This document shows, one piece after another, positions 25,301-40,300 of a DNA stretch of 64,000 nucleotides (positions within the stretch are counted from its first letter, which is position 1; each line of letters starts with the position of its first letter). The notes under the pieces were generated by a model. It made no database searches and was not told the DNA's origin. It saw only the letters and a list, made by a program, of their open reading frames with translations. Both the position numbers and the translations under genes were made by a program. This DNA is from Undaria pinnatifida (taxonomy: Eukaryota; Sar; Phaeophyceae; Laminariales; Alariaceae), in NCBI GenBank assembly GCA_012845835.1, contig JABAKD010000026.1, forward strand, positions 15,430,158 through 15,494,157, given 5' to 3'.

Positions 25301-28300
25301 ACGTCGGGTTTCAATCGGCCAGACGAACGTCGCGTACATCAAGCTCGAAACGTCGTGAGGTGGTCGTCGTGTGGCATGAATTACGTGTTCCATATTTTTA
25401 AGACCCCCTTGTCAGTCTGACTGCGTCACCTTGTGCGAACTCTGTTTCAAACCAAATCGCAGATTCGATCAAAGTCATACCAGGAACGATAAAACGCTGT
25501 GTGACCATTAATAAGGGGAACACATTTACGACTCTCACGAGCGACTAAGGTGTTGTGCGTTTTTTTAGCGATATTTTCCCCCGCCGAGGAATCGGTTGAT
25601 ACGCGGCGACAACTAGACGTGTCTGGGAGCAACCCACACACCCACTCGCGCCGGCGACGTGAATTCGATATTGACACAATCGGGCTTTATTGTTCACTTT
25701 TCGACTTTTTTGGTAGAATATATATATTTCTTGATTGGTTGCCAATGCAGGCACTGCCTCTGACTGCTCACATCATCAGAGTAAGAGCTCCAAAGAGCAT
25801 TCGCTTACTATGCCGTTCTAGACTTTACGCGGCGAGGGGCTGCCGAGACTGGTGCTGGTGTGCTCATTAACCTTTCTGTACGATTCCATACAGCCCAACG
25901 ACAGAGACATGGCTAATTATCTCCATCATCCTCACTATCACACAAAGAAAACACCGTTTTGTCTGTTTCCTAGATTTCTTGTGTGTGCAGACAATGCTGT
26001 CCAATATGGGCAGTGTAGAAAAGGACATATATCCGCAGCGTTGGTCGACAAGCATTCGCCCGTCTAAGACCGCGATCATTGTTTCGGTGGGCGCATAACT
26101 AGGGATTTGTGAACATCTGACGTTTTCCTGTACTCTGCTGGCTATGCTGTGCTCAGACCCCACTTGTCTGGTGACGTTTGCTGTGTGGATGGGTAATTGA
26201 CTGCTCCTCCTGGTGGATTACAAGATGAGCTTCCTGCTGAAGGGGAGGCTGTTTGTATAAACAGGCCCTACTCGCTTAGATAGTCAACGGAGAAGTGAAT
26301 TTGGGTTTGGACCAGACTAAATCATTTCGAAAGCTTTCGTTGAAATATATCATTACGTGCGCGTTTTGTTCATATCCTGCGGTTGAAGAGTTGAGACCTT
26401 GATCGCAGAAGCCTGGCAGTGTTTAATTTATTGCTTCAGTGGCAATAATACCAAGTGGATACGGCACGGGACGGCACTGGCTGACCGGTAGAACACGCGA
26501 ACAGATAGAGTACTATTGTCAATAGCTGGCCAGCAGCTGTTTGTCATGTTTCCTGTGTTTTTACGAGCGTAGGTAAAAAACACCAAACGGGCGTGACGCG
26601 CTATAATAGTCAATTCCGGCGTTTTCGTTAAGACACGGGCAGCCAATGCCTCCTTCGGTGGTATTGCGTGATCGGCGGTAGTCCGTATCATGCCTATAAT
26701 TACATTTCCCGAACACTTCAAAGTTCCTCTACAGCGTCGGCACGTGCCGGGAAACACCGGCACTATATCGGAAACCGCCACTGCTCCGTATACTATCAAT
26801 ACTGTGTTTTCTCGTATGCGCAAATAGTTTTACGTGCATTATATCGGGCAATAGGCAACCTCCAACGACGCTCAGTGGAGGAAGCACTACACTAACAAGG
26901 TTTGGTAAACACGTGATATAAACTTGTGCGCAGCATTCCTATAACTATTGCGCAGTACATTTTGAACCACGTGGCGTGGGTACCCTGACCCAAACAAGTT
27001 TCGTCTTGGCTGTCGCTGGCAATCCTGTTCTGCTGCCCCGGTGATCATGCGTTACAACCAGCAACTTGGAGTACAACCGCCCCGACATCCTGACATCGGG
27101 TGCCTTGGACGGTCTGGCGAAACTCGAGGAGCTGTGAGTGGATCCTTTTTTACCGTCTACAATAAATTGTTTTGACGTATCAAGCCAGGGTAAACAAGGG
27201 TGAGAAAGTTCTATTTTGCATGGCAATAGTTGCCCGACCACACACAAACTCTCGCATCATTGCCTTCGATAGTTGTTTTACCACAGACCCTCGATGATTC
27301 GTATTCAATAGTTGGTTTATCCGCTGACCCTCCGCCCATTGAATTCCGTAGCTGCTTCATCACAGATCCTCGCATTTGGGCATTGCGGGAACGGAACAGG
27401 GCGAATTCCACCGAAACGGCAGGCTACAATAAGGGAACAATCGGGGGGTAACCTTTAAAGCCCCACGAGTGGCTGCGCCATCGACTTTTTTAGCTAAATG
27501 AGTGGTGATCTCAGGATGCATGATGTGCACTCGTCGACCATGCAATTGATCCTGAATGCGCTGTCAGGGAGAATGTTTTTTTTTTCTGTTTCAAGTGACC
27601 TACAAATCCATTCGAGCGAATGACCCAGAATCAGTAGGTGAAGAAGGGGCATATTCCTCGGGACCGTAGCCGTAGCTTATGATGGAGCCGTGAGGTCGTT
27701 TGTACAGATGTTTGGCTGGGGCACACCTGTCGTGATGTTGGTGATTGATTGCGCAATTTACTTCGTTTCTTACGCTTTTTATGCGCGGAGAGCGTGCCTA
27801 TGCTGTGCAATTCGTACAACGTTCGGTATGCAGAACGTCAGCATTGTAGGTGTGTGCGTTTGAAAATCAACTCCAAGTTGTGCGTCCACCTAGCCAGGAC
27901 GTGTGGCAGTATTTTTTAACGAAGTAAGTGGCATGTATTTAGCCGACCCACGGCGCTTGTTTTTGCGACGGAAATAAAAAAAACGGAGGACACAACAATA
28001 CGGTTTTGCAGCGCCTAACCACGCTCGGTGATACCAGGGACCGTCTGACACACGAATTGTCTGCGTAGTTGGTACTTACACCTGCGATCAATTTGAATGC
28101 GCGCATCATGGTTACTATCGTTCGTTGTGTCTCTGTTGCATGCACAAGGTACTATTTTTGCCAGAGGGTACCCGCCACCTCGAAAAACACTCGTTCTTTG
28201 CACTTCGTGTCGGCTGAGCTCACTCCAATGGCATGCCACCTACACTGCCCAACCCCTTGCTTTCGCTGTCACCGGCTGTTTGTTAATTGCCGCCTCTTAC

Positions 28301-31300
28301 GCGGTGGAACGCCAGGTATCTTAAGGGAAATGACATCACGATGTTGCCCGGAGGCGTGTTTGACGATCTGGCATCCCTGACTTGGTTGTAAGTCATGCCA
28401 AAAGACAGAGGAAAACCACTGAATGCCTATATAGTCGCTAGTCAGTCGTCATCAACGGTGCGATGATGCAGCGTGATGGCGATAGATACATGGCGTGTAA
28501 TGTTTCCGGGTATATTATGCTGCCGGTGGCTGGTATGACCGTATATGGCAGTAACAAGTCAAGGCCAACAAAGAAAGTTAATCGGGGTCGGCGTTGAGCG
28601 ATAGTATTGGTTTTGTCGTTGACACTTGACAAAGACTAAGGAAACAAGTACAAAAGACACAAAATATACCAATCACTTTACCTTGGGATGGTTGAGGACA
28701 GACGGGAGGGTGTGAGGCGGGTCGATGCCTATGTCGTTCATAATTCAATGGTTCACATCAGGATGTTCTGGACAGTTTTCGACTGAACAGTAGGACGGGG
28801 GTAGGTTGGCTGTACTGAAGTTGTGCATAGGCGTAGTCGTATGACCATAGACTCTCCCATCCTTAGTTTTCCGGGACGGAGCACGTCCAGCCTGGGAGTA
28901 GGAAGGGGGTTAAACGATAAGCTGCTTTCAACGTCCCAGAGGTGAGACATGAACCAAGAACGCCCCAGTTTCTCCCGCGAGTGATGGGTACGCCAGAGTA
29001 CGGATGAAAGCATCCAAAACAGGGCGCCGACACGGCGTTAAACATCTGGCGTTCTCTCCATCGAAGTTGCGCGTACCCTGTGTCCTTAACACAAGGAGTG
29101 AAAAAGAGTACCGTAGATATAAGTCAATGCCAGGCAAACCGCGCAATTTCTTCTGGATGAAAAGAGGGCTTGACGAGTACCGCAACATGCTACATACACT
29201 AGGTTGTCGTGGTGGGTTCGATCATGTGTCACCCCGCAAGAAAAAAATGTTGTGGACTCCACGTTTACACGGCAATGAGCATCTACCGCCTATCGCAACA
29301 GGAGCCGGCCGTGGCGGTGCCTTCTGACGGCATGAAACAGCAGGGGGCGTATCCCTGTTCGTACGTAATGTTTGACTATAATCTACGGCTGATGTTCGCC
29401 GCCGAACAAAACGATTTTTCTTTGAATATATGCTTGTTTCCACGGTCCGTGGCCGCGTTTCACATCCTTTGCGCTGCACCTACACTTCACCTAGGCAAGC
29501 TACACGAAGAAGTTTAACGGAAGTAGTTGCGAGTGGCAAGGTTCAACGTGGCACTTCCGTTTGCTTTACTTCCTACTTCCGAAATCGCTCGAGGTTCCAC
29601 ATAGTCATGTCGTGTTGACGACATAATATATGGCAAAACCACTGCTGTGTTAGACGTCCAAGCCTCTGATAGCACCCAATCGGTCAGTCACCGAACCGTT
29701 AGCCAGTGAGTTATCCTTTTTATCTCCCTTTCCGCCGTGTTCGACTTTCGCTGACAAATTATTGTGTAGGGCAGTTGCCCCCATCTTCTCTACCGGACGT
29801 GAGCCACTCACGCAAATGGCTCTGTACCTCACTGACCAAAATAGATTAGGCGCGTGTTTTTGCGCGGCGTAGTTTACCATTCCATCGCGGATCCATGCCG
29901 TTTTTTGAACGCAACACGAAACCGCGAGATCGGAAAGGAACAGGGCCGCTACTCCCGCGAGTGGCCCCGACCCAATGAAACATAACTAATCCCCCACCGA
30001 TTACCGACAACCGAGTAGCCCGGGTCCGATCTAAGGTGTGCTCAAATTGGCATCCTATCGACTCTTGTTTTTGCCATTCTCCTCTGTATACCAGGTTCCT
30101 TGACGACAATGAGCTGACCGCGCTGGAAGCAGGCACCTTCGACGGCACGCTGGCGTTGGAAATCTTGTAAGCCGTGATGAGGACGCCTATCGGTGAAATA
30201 TAGGGCTATATACTGCACGCCTGTGTGCAGAGGTTTACGATGAAGCGTGTTGATCTTGTAAGAGAACCAACCACCTAAATCCGTTGTATAGCGCTTCGTC
30301 GCGAACAAAACTATCGATTGTATCAATGCCAATTCAAGCTATTGATGCGGAAGGCTCACGTCATTGAAGTTACCCCGGACATCTTTCAGATGGAAGATGA
30401 CTGCAAAGGCCGACTCAGCTCAACAGAACTGAAACGGTACTGCCGGTGGCTATCAACACAATAACGTTCACCGTCTTGTAGCTGCGCTCGCCTTCGCAAG
30501 GCAGCGCCAATTAGGATGACGGTTGCCGCCTATTCTCTAAATCTCTTGTGTGACGTTTTTGTCGTAATAATCGCCGACGACACGGGGCCTTGTGGCTTGT
30601 TTTTTCGTGCACCTGCTGGAGAAAAAAAAATGATCTTCGTGAACGTGGACTGTGGCTGCTGTCGGGGGGTAATGTGTTGGGCCCCTGTTCGTGATTGTTC
30701 GGGATCATTCGTGCTCGTAACCCCCTTTCTTCTTTGTCGGTCTTCGAGGCGCTCGCGTTCCTCTTTTGTCTGCAAATGAAACCGACACACAGAATCGTAA
30801 TGTACGCCGCGATAAAAATTATCACTTAAAGTCGATATTCTTTGACATTCGCAGCAGCTCTGGCTTGTGGCTCAATGCCACTACTAGCAAAACCAAGGTT
30901 ACTTTCCTCACTGGAGACACTTTCCGTTCCGTGTAAACTGCAGAACGAAGCATGCCAACCATCGTACGGTTTCGAGGCAAACCGAAAACCCCGTAGAAAC
31001 GGATAGGTCTGGGTTCCTGTTACCTTGATTTTTATGTGGGACTCACTCCCTTTTAACAAGAAGAAACCCCAGCTCGAGGTCACCCCACGGTACGGGTTCA
31101 CCAGGACTTTCTGTGGAACTCCCAAAGTTCGTTGCTCAATTTTTCACCCGAACCGTGGGTTCGAAGACATTCGTTGGTGCAACCAGCTCAAACTTTCATA
31201 CCAACCTCTATTAATAGTTCTACAATGGTTGAGGAACTTAACCGATCAGGAACGTCTGGCCCTCCTAAGTGTGCGCCTCCTACACCGTGGGGCGTGCAAG

Positions 31301-34300
31301 CCCAACCGTTGGACGACTCCCAGGGTCCTCAATTGTCTGTTGTCGTTTGTCGTTTTATACTGTACTGCCGTTGTTGTCGTCGACGCAGGGACATGCACAA
31401 CAACAACATTGGTGTTCTTCCTGAAACCATCTTTGATGGCCTTGGTGGCTCCTTGTTGGAAGTGTGAGTCTAAACTTAAACAACGCCGGCTAAGATTACA
31501 TGGTGTCCAATTACGGTAAGCGGAGGCGAGCGTAAACCAATATTTGCTTCCCGTTTAAATGTGTTTTGCCAAGGGCTAATAAGGCTACGTAAAATGATAC
31601 TAAGGCTACTAAGAATACAGTCCTCGGAACCACGTAAATCTTGGAAATACTGGGGTACGCCTACGTGCATGTTTATGTGCCATACCACGGCAGGTGTTGC
31701 ACTCTTTCGGCAGGACGACCCTGAGCCGGTTGAGTTCTTTAAGCGTAGAACGGACGCGTGCTACGATAAAGGTTTTTTTTTTGTGTCTTAAATGGATTCT
31801 AAACGACAGGTCTGACCTTAACACAAAATCGTTGGAAGTAAGTCCTATGAATTGTGCGTGATTCTCGTTGTGTACCTCGGCCATGGGCATTTTACTCGGT
31901 AGCTGTTTTCGTTGTGTCCAAATCAGTTTTTAGGGAGACATCTTTTGCCACCAATTTGGAGGGACCTCAGTAAAATGGTTACGCGTCCTTACTGTAGCAC
32001 GCGGCCGCTATCAGTACGTATAGTACGTTGGTATGATAATAGTACGAAAACATTTGTTTTGTGACCACCGCATTGAGACTCTTCTCTGTCTGGTTGCGCG
32101 GACGAATGTCTCCGATGTCTCTTTTCGGGGAAGACATTGAGCTCCTCTTCATAAGACCTCAAACACTTATGTTGCGCCTTTAGCGTTGGGCGATTCTAAT
32201 ACATCACGGGATGGTCCTTACGGTTTCATGCGTAGTGGTAGCATTTATGCTTCTCTCGTCCCAAATGAAAGTTGTTGCGAGTTGTTCCGCTGTGGTTTGA
32301 CAGTCTTCGTCGAGAGACCTCGTGAGTTGATAGGACGGGGTACGTTCTCGAGTACTCCAGCATGTTATACATGCCCCGGCGAAATATTGCTCCCGGGATT
32401 TCCACTCCTTGCTGTTAGTAGCATAGATTCGTGCTCGACCATAGCTGCGCCTGAAAAACTCGGAGGCGTTCGACTTGATACCGACACCTTCTTGCCCAAA
32501 ATATTCAACGTGAACAACGAGAAGACCCCGTCGCGACCAAACAAGAAACACCATGGACAAGGTCTAACACCACACAAATAGTGCCGAACAATAGACACAG
32601 GCGAACAAAGCATGTAGAAGGTCTAACACCGCCGACATGTTGCACACATATTGCCGAAACAAAAACCAATGAGAGGTGCACCATTTTCTTACGGAGCATT
32701 ATTTACATGCGGAGCTCTTTACTTATAAAAAATGTTGTGAGCGATGGATAATGTGTTACCCGAAGATATGAAAAATCCCATGCTGCGCTAGGTAAGGAAC
32801 GAACTTTTTTGTTTCAAAGGAATGATTTTAATCGCGGCGAATTTTTGGCTAACGAGCCCCATCCTGCACAATATTTTCAGAAAAAAAAAAAAGATCGTTT
32901 TATACACTATTACCTCCAGGGTAACATGCGTTACAAACGACTTTCCCACGGCACTGGGCTAGCGAATCCCGTACATAAGTAAACGGCAATATCCAAAATG
33001 AACTATCCCCCTTCCGTATGATGTTAGGTAAAGCCGTACAAGAACGAGCTTCTATTTCATTTGAGCATTGCATTATTGTGCTGCTGACCATTGCCGCACA
33101 ACGCTACCAACCGGTTCCGTCTTGATCTCGTTTCGCGACGGAAACGCAGGGACCTCGACAGCAACGAGCTCACATCCCTACCCGCGGGCATGTTCGAAGA
33201 TTTGGCGTCCTTGAAGATTCTGTGAGTAAGGTCTCATTACGTCGCGCATGTTATACAAACTAGGTTCTAATGAGAATGCGACAGCATTGATTGCCTACGT
33301 ATGCAATGGCCCACTCTCGTGACAATGTAAGTGTTGTTGGGTCATTTGTACACATGCCAAACCACCGTCATCTCAACGTCCACAGAGCAGTACAATATCA
33401 CACGGCGCACAGTCATCCACTAGGTCTGAATGGACCCTCACTCTGACGAACTACAATCGGTCGAATGAACTCATCAGATCTCTCTCATACTCCTATGTAT
33501 GTGCAGTTGTCGGCAATCCGTCTGTCATGGGGAACCATGGCTAACAATACCCGCCGTAATAATGAAAATTCGACTTTCCTCTCGGTCGAACTAGAAAGTT
33601 TTCTCTCCATCTTAAATGCGACCTTCCGTTCTTTCTACCACACGCTACCACAGGTCAGTCAGGAAAAATGACCTCAAGCTGGTGGCCGACAATTTTCGAG
33701 GGGCCACTTCTCTGGAGGAGCTGTGAGACAGTCTTGCGGCAGGCGTGGTAGCATAGTGTTTGTCGATCTACTGTTCGCCCGTTTGCAGCTTGACATACAC
33801 AAAGTAAGTAAGAAAGGGTGCTACCTCGATCCAGAACCTGTGAGAGAGTGATAGGGAAGGTGGGCACCCCTTGCCCTGTGAGACGTTTCGCTTCATGAGG
33901 TTGATACCTCCACCAAGCAATCACTTCGGAATGAACGAAAACCGCTGCCGGACGCACAATGCCATCCCCGTCGATATTCAACGAGAACTCACACGGAAAT
34001 TACTCGCTAGGTTCCAACGATTTTGATTCAAGGAATCCCACCATGTGACGCCTGCTACGTCAAAGGTAGCGCTCAGTTTTTGTCTAATACGGTTTCGTAA
34101 CGACGGAGTTCCTAACCGAAAATCGTCGTGAAAATAGGCCGTTTTTTTGCAAGATTTTCGTCGTGTACGTAAGCCAAAGGGATTTCTTCATCCGCTATCA
34201 TAGCAGTTTTGTTATATTTCAAATCAGTGTTCGGGTTAAGAAAGGTATTAAGCTCCCAAGTTGAGGAAACCTCACAAATAAACAGCAATGGTTGGTGCAC

Positions 34301-37300
34301 CTCTATCGTAGCCCGCGTCAGTTCGAGTCATGAACCGTTTCAGACGGCAATTTCTTGGTTATATGATATATATCAGCTGGAGTGTATTTTAATTTTTATA
34401 ATATATCTCGTAGCAAGCGTCTCTTTTGACTCGGCGCATGTCGCCGTATATGCTACGCCACTTGCTCGTTTTGAACTTCGGATTAGGTCAGACGTATGCC
34501 AGGTACACGTTTGAATGGAAGCCGTATGAGGAAAACGGATTTTCGCGAATACCAGGTCTTGTTTCGAAACGGGCATATTAATTATTCAATAAACTGCAGG
34601 GAGTCGGGGATTGGCCAACCGCGACTCTTACCGCTTCTTGGACATTCAGAGGGAAGTCAATAAACAAACGTCAATTGCACAGTCGTTTTTTTCATGAGTA
34701 ATCCATGCCTGGTTTCGCTTCCCAGGCGATTCATTAGAGCCAGGAAAAATGTATTGAGGTACTCGTAAAAGGGTAGTCTATACTTTCAACGTACGCTAAT
34801 TAGCACATGCTACAGAAGTACAGTCAAGAGATTCCCCGACGACCAATTTGATGGCTCTCCGCAAGAACTTTCAGAGGCATCCCGCACGCAAGCATATGGA
34901 CTTGTGCGGTTGTGTGCGCACCCTGGTAATCTTTCTGCATGCGTTTTCCACGTTTACCCTTAATTCTAGAGCAACTGACATAGATCACATCCGGTGCCCG
35001 TGCCGATTTCACCTTTCAATATATTAGAAACCTCTGTAATATCTGGCTGGACGTTAAACCACTCCCAATCACCCTCCGTGTCATTTGTTGTGGCCCTGTT
35101 TTCGCCATGGCGGTGAATGATGGACGCCAACAGAGTCCTGGAGGAGAACGACCTTAACGTCCTGCCGCTTGGTGTCTTCGAGGGGTTGACATCTCTACGA
35201 GAACTGTGAGTGGGGACAAAATTGGGGATGGTGGAGCGGAGGCTTGCCCCGACTGCTGGGACTTGGGAGTGTTGCAAGCAATGCCAATGTCATATGACGC
35301 TTTGGCCTCGACTGCGCTGTAGAGGTTTTTCCTCGCCTCAAACTGCTATATGTGACAAAACTTACATGAAGTATATTTTGACATGCAAGAACTCTGAAAT
35401 TATAGTGGACGAAGGCACATATTACCCATAAACTAGGCGACTGAAACACTGAAAACGACCACCCGAGGGTAAACTTGGTCGCCCTCGGACGACCCCCCCC
35501 CCCCCCCCCCCTATCGTTCGGGTATTGGAGGCGTGCTGCGACAGGGGTTGCAAATTTTGCAAGACCAAATTGCCAATGACGGGCTGCTTGAACCGAAACC
35601 GTTGGAAACTCGTTCCGTCAAAAAAGTGCAAATTGCTGTGTACTTAGCCCATCGTATCTCCCATGGTGTAAATGTTGTAAAGGTTGTAGAGGTCCTCACG
35701 CATAATACTAAGATGGAGGTATAAACCATTTTTTTGCTGAGATTTTCCTGATTTGGAAGCATAAAACCTCTCCTATAAAAACAAAAATTCGACCAGTGCC
35801 ACGATAGAGGTGCACCACATTTTTCTGACGATCCGCATTTTGGGATCTTAAGACCTCTCCACCAAAAACAAATTTGGACAAACACCAAACTGCTACCGGA
35901 TGAAAATTTCCATTGCCTAAGGTGCGCGACGAGAACCAAGCGACAAACATGTTCTTTTTCCGACGATTTTGGACAAAAAGGACACCCGTTGTTCAGAAAC
36001 AAAAATCACACGAAAAGTGCCACCCCTATCGTAGCACGACTGTTTCAAAAACACCAAAACTGCTCTCGGATGCGAAAACCCCTGCCTCAGGTGTGCGACG
36101 AGATTGATTAAAAACTTTGTCGTTTTTCTTCGACGATTATAGGTCAGGAATCTCCGTGGTCATTCGAAAAACATTTCGAGACGAAAAGTGCTAACACTAT
36201 CGTAGGATCCGTCTTTTTCTGTATTTCCTGAAATCGATCTCGTGGAGGGTTTTTGAGCTAATCTGTAGAGGAGAGCGTCGCGATAAACATGTCGCATCCC
36301 TGCCGTATGAGGTGTCCTTGGTTGGCATGTGAAACGTGTGCGTAGCTCGAGGGGGGCTTCTACTTTCTGCTCCATTCCTAGGCCAGTGGTTGGGTTGTAC
36401 TTTGACATGGTTCCCCCCTGCTGCACACCGAACCAGGGACCTGGACTACACTAACGCAACCCTCTCGGCCGGCGTCTTCAACGGCCTTGAGTCTCTGGAA
36501 GAGCTGTGAGTACTATGGATTGTCGGTTGCTGGCCGACTCTATATCGCCGAGTGTGTACATCGTTTGTTTTGCTTCGGATGTAACATCATGTTTTGAGAC
36601 ATGTGGCAACGTGCATAGCTCTCGCTTTATCTAGGTGCCTTGCATATTACGTGTTGACGTTTGAGAGGATTTTGGAGGTATTTGTGGTTTCCTGTGATTG
36701 ATATGTTATTGGACAGACGTGGAAATTCTACAAGTACCACGTTGTAAGCTTGTTATGGGGTCATGGCTACGGTACGCGGGGGGGTAGGGAGGGGAGGCAC
36801 TCCCTTGTTCCTACCCGAATCTGAGGCACTCTGGCGAGTGATCTGCAACTCACCGTCCAAATATACTTGGCGCGATCTGTTTCGCGCAACAAAGCTAAGC
36901 ATTTTAAATACGGGTTCGAATCTCACACCCTCACACAGCACACAATGCAAGGCCACCAAATAAAAGCGGTTGTCACACGCGCGTGTTACCTGGAGGAAGT
37001 TCGAAGAATTTCACCTCGAAACGGTGTCCCTACCGGAGATTTTCGTCAGGGATATTCCCCTGCCGTAGATTTTGGTGAGGGATATATTCCGCCTTCCGTA
37101 CTATGTATCTCCCGGAAACGTCACTGACATATAATATAAGATACTTGATTGGTTTGGTGTGTCTGGACACAGGCTACGGTTGGGGAGAGCTTAGTGGCAG
37201 TCGCTCGGGCTCACTCGCGCAAGTGGCTCCACTATTCCTTAGCGAGGTTAACTTTCGGTGCTGCTGGGTTCCTATACTATTTTGAAGTATCAATCTGTAA

Positions 37301-40300
37301 TAAATGCATGATAGGCTACACTGCGACAAAACACGTTTACACCCAAATTGTTTATCTCCGTTAGGTATAGAGGCGCTCGTGCGAGTGGCTCACATCTAGT
37401 AATGAGATTAAGGATACCGCCCCTACCGATTTAGTGGGGGTCTGACTTGTGGACATGAGGTTCCCCTGTACCCGTACTATTTTTAGGTTTCCCGCTTGGC
37501 TTGAAGAGAGCCAACAGATCTTCGCGTCGGCAGTGTTGCGTGGTTGGGGCGTCTGACTGTGTTTTGTTGGTGTATTCCTATATCGTGCTGCACATTATGC
37601 AGCAGCGGACATGAAGCGGTTTCCCTACGATCTCGCCGTCTCGTACCATTGTAACATTGTACGATGGATACGGGAAAAGGACCACGATGCGCTGTTCGCA
37701 TCGCTACCTCGGCCCAACCCTTTTGCACCATCACGGTTAAACAATAAGTTGTGGATAGAAGCCGAGACACACGTTTCGTTCGAGTCTACTCTTCTTTGCA
37801 TTCGCTCGGAGAAGATTATTTTCGACTTCGTTCGAGTTCGTCCACCTGCTATGTTCCCACGGACTAGATCGTCACGAGACGTTCAAGGAAGACGTCAGCG
37901 ACAGGGACAAACTCGTGTACATTTCGCCTCTCCTTGCTGCACGGTTTTCTCCCACTGTCTTGATGGGTTGCTCCAGATCGTTACATTCTATCCGCCCGGA
38001 GACTTTGCCATCTGGCACCTTCGAGGGGTTGACGTCTCTGGTTAAACTGTGAGTGAGCTGTGCAATAAATGGTGCCCGTTGACAGAACTCCTTGCATGTG
38101 CTCTGATGAATGATACAACAAGTACTTGTGCCCCCTGAGGTGTTGGCTCACCACAATAAGTGTTGGGCTTGGCTCGCTTCGAACAAATTCAGATTGTTTA
38201 CGACACTGTAGGCGATTGCGTAGAAAGTCATTGGGCCTCGCAGTAAACAAGAAGAACAGCTGTGAACTAGGGGTTTCGTAGTCAAGACAGGGTTGATATG
38301 CAGACACGTGCTCCTGTACGATGTAGACGTCCCACCGCCGGTGGGCATCTTTGAGTATTTTTAGTTATATAGTGACAGGCCATTCGTAACCCATAATCGT
38401 GGCGATCTATCACTCTTGTTTTGCAATCCAATAAACATTTTTTTTGTACCTGCTAGGCCATGCGTGTGATCATCATAAATGCACCGTCAGTCTACCAATA
38501 CCGTGAATTACAGGTCTCCTCGCGTGAAGAGTTCCAGAACGAAAATCTTTAGAGCACCTCTGCCGTATCACGTTTGCGCACATTCTTCTTACCCAAAGCC
38601 GTGCGTAACGCCTCGGCCATGTTTGAACGCACGCCGCGATACCCCGCTATTCTTGGTGTTTTTCTGCGTTTTTGTAAAAACATACACCGTCGTCAGCATA
38701 TTTAATTTACGATATTTGTAGTACTTCTATGCCCTCACAGGCGTAGTTACGTCGTTGCGTCTCATCCCCAGTTCATTCATTTAGTCGGAAGAGGACGATC
38801 ACAACGTGGAGGTGTGTCTGCATTTACTATTATTGACGCCGCGTGGCCATCCAAACTGTTTCGCGGACCGCCCATTAAATATGCTGCTGTTTTTTATCTG
38901 TCATACACAATACGGTAGAGCTGTTCCTTTGAGGCACTCCTTGTTCGCCAACTCAGAGCCAATGGTGTGAAAGTTGTTACCTACCACTGTGGGTGTTTCA
39001 AGTTTGCCATGTACACGACTATATTGCAAAACCATATAACGACGTGCCATCAACGCTGTTTGGAGTCCGCTTTTCAGTGAGGCGTACATCCTATAGTCGG
39101 CACCAAAAATGGTCGTAGTTTCTCCTACTGTGGCCGTATCCTCTTTCGAATAGAAAGAGCGCGCAAATGAGACATCTTGGAAAATATGTGGCGTGTTTTA
39201 CGGGCCGAACTCCCTGAACCAAGATGTGCGCGGCTCGTTTAACCTCTGAGTTGTGTCTCGACAACTACTGCATGCTGCTTGTCGTCTGAAATATCCCCGA
39301 ATCCAGGCAACTGTGGGGAAATGACTTCACCGAATTGCCGGTGGACATTTTCGAGGATTTGGCGTCGCTTACAAATTTGTGAGTTCAACACCAGCTTGAC
39401 ACGCTCGTCAACCAACGTCGACGTCGTGCGACCGTTTTAGCATTAAGCGGAGTGCAGTGTAAGACCTTCCCGTTTGTGCAGTATGAAGCATCACGCTTCC
39501 ACGGTAGACTAAGCTTAAGGCTGCTAGACCAATGCGGGTGGAAACCGCTGTGGTCTTCGATGTCGAATGTTTTTTCCCTCAAACTATGATACACGTTTCG
39601 AAAGAGTAATTATTATATGGTGCCGCAATTGGTATTGACGTGGGCCGTAGCGTCAACTGCCTTACAAAATAGCAATTTCAATGCCTTGCTGGTCTACGTT
39701 TTGAGCCGACCGCTTGATTGGAACGTGGGGGCTCAATAAGGTTAATTGGAACGTGGGGGCTCAATGGTGCTCGAAAACAACGACGGGCATTGCGCGGTAA
39801 ACGCGTGCTATCATAGAGGTGCCTCAACCATTGTTTTTCGTGGAGTCTTTCAATTCGGCAGGTTAAGACCTCTCTCAGCAATTGGTATTGACGTGGGCTG
39901 TAGCGTCAACTGCCTTACAAAATAGCAATTTCAATGCCGTGCTGGTCTACGTTTGGAGCCAACCGCTTGATTGGAACGTGGGGGCTCAATGAGGTTAATT
40001 GGAACGTGGGGGCTCAATGGTGCTCGAAAACAACGACGGGCATTGCGCGGTAAACGCGTGCTATCATAGAGGTGCCTCAACCATTGTTTTTCGTGGAGTC
40101 TTTCAATTCGGCAGGTTAAGACCTCTCTCAACAATTGATTTGGAGAAAAACTAAACTTCTAGTCTACCGGATGAAAAATCCCATGGCCTAGGTATACAAG
40201 GAGGATTAAGCAAACCTAAGTGGCCGACGTCCAACGATTTTTGGTTAAGGAGCCTCGTCATTCAAAAGATAAAATAGTCGAAAAGAGGTGTACCCTTATC

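Noticed and set aside
35511-36002. 163-codon minus ORF in intron 13
   Set aside because: Lies across several family B element copies and partial copies, with no protein-like conservation between them.
39678-40134. Two identical 67-codon minus ORFs
   Set aside because: Identity comes from the recent 253-bp tandem duplication, not from selection on a protein.
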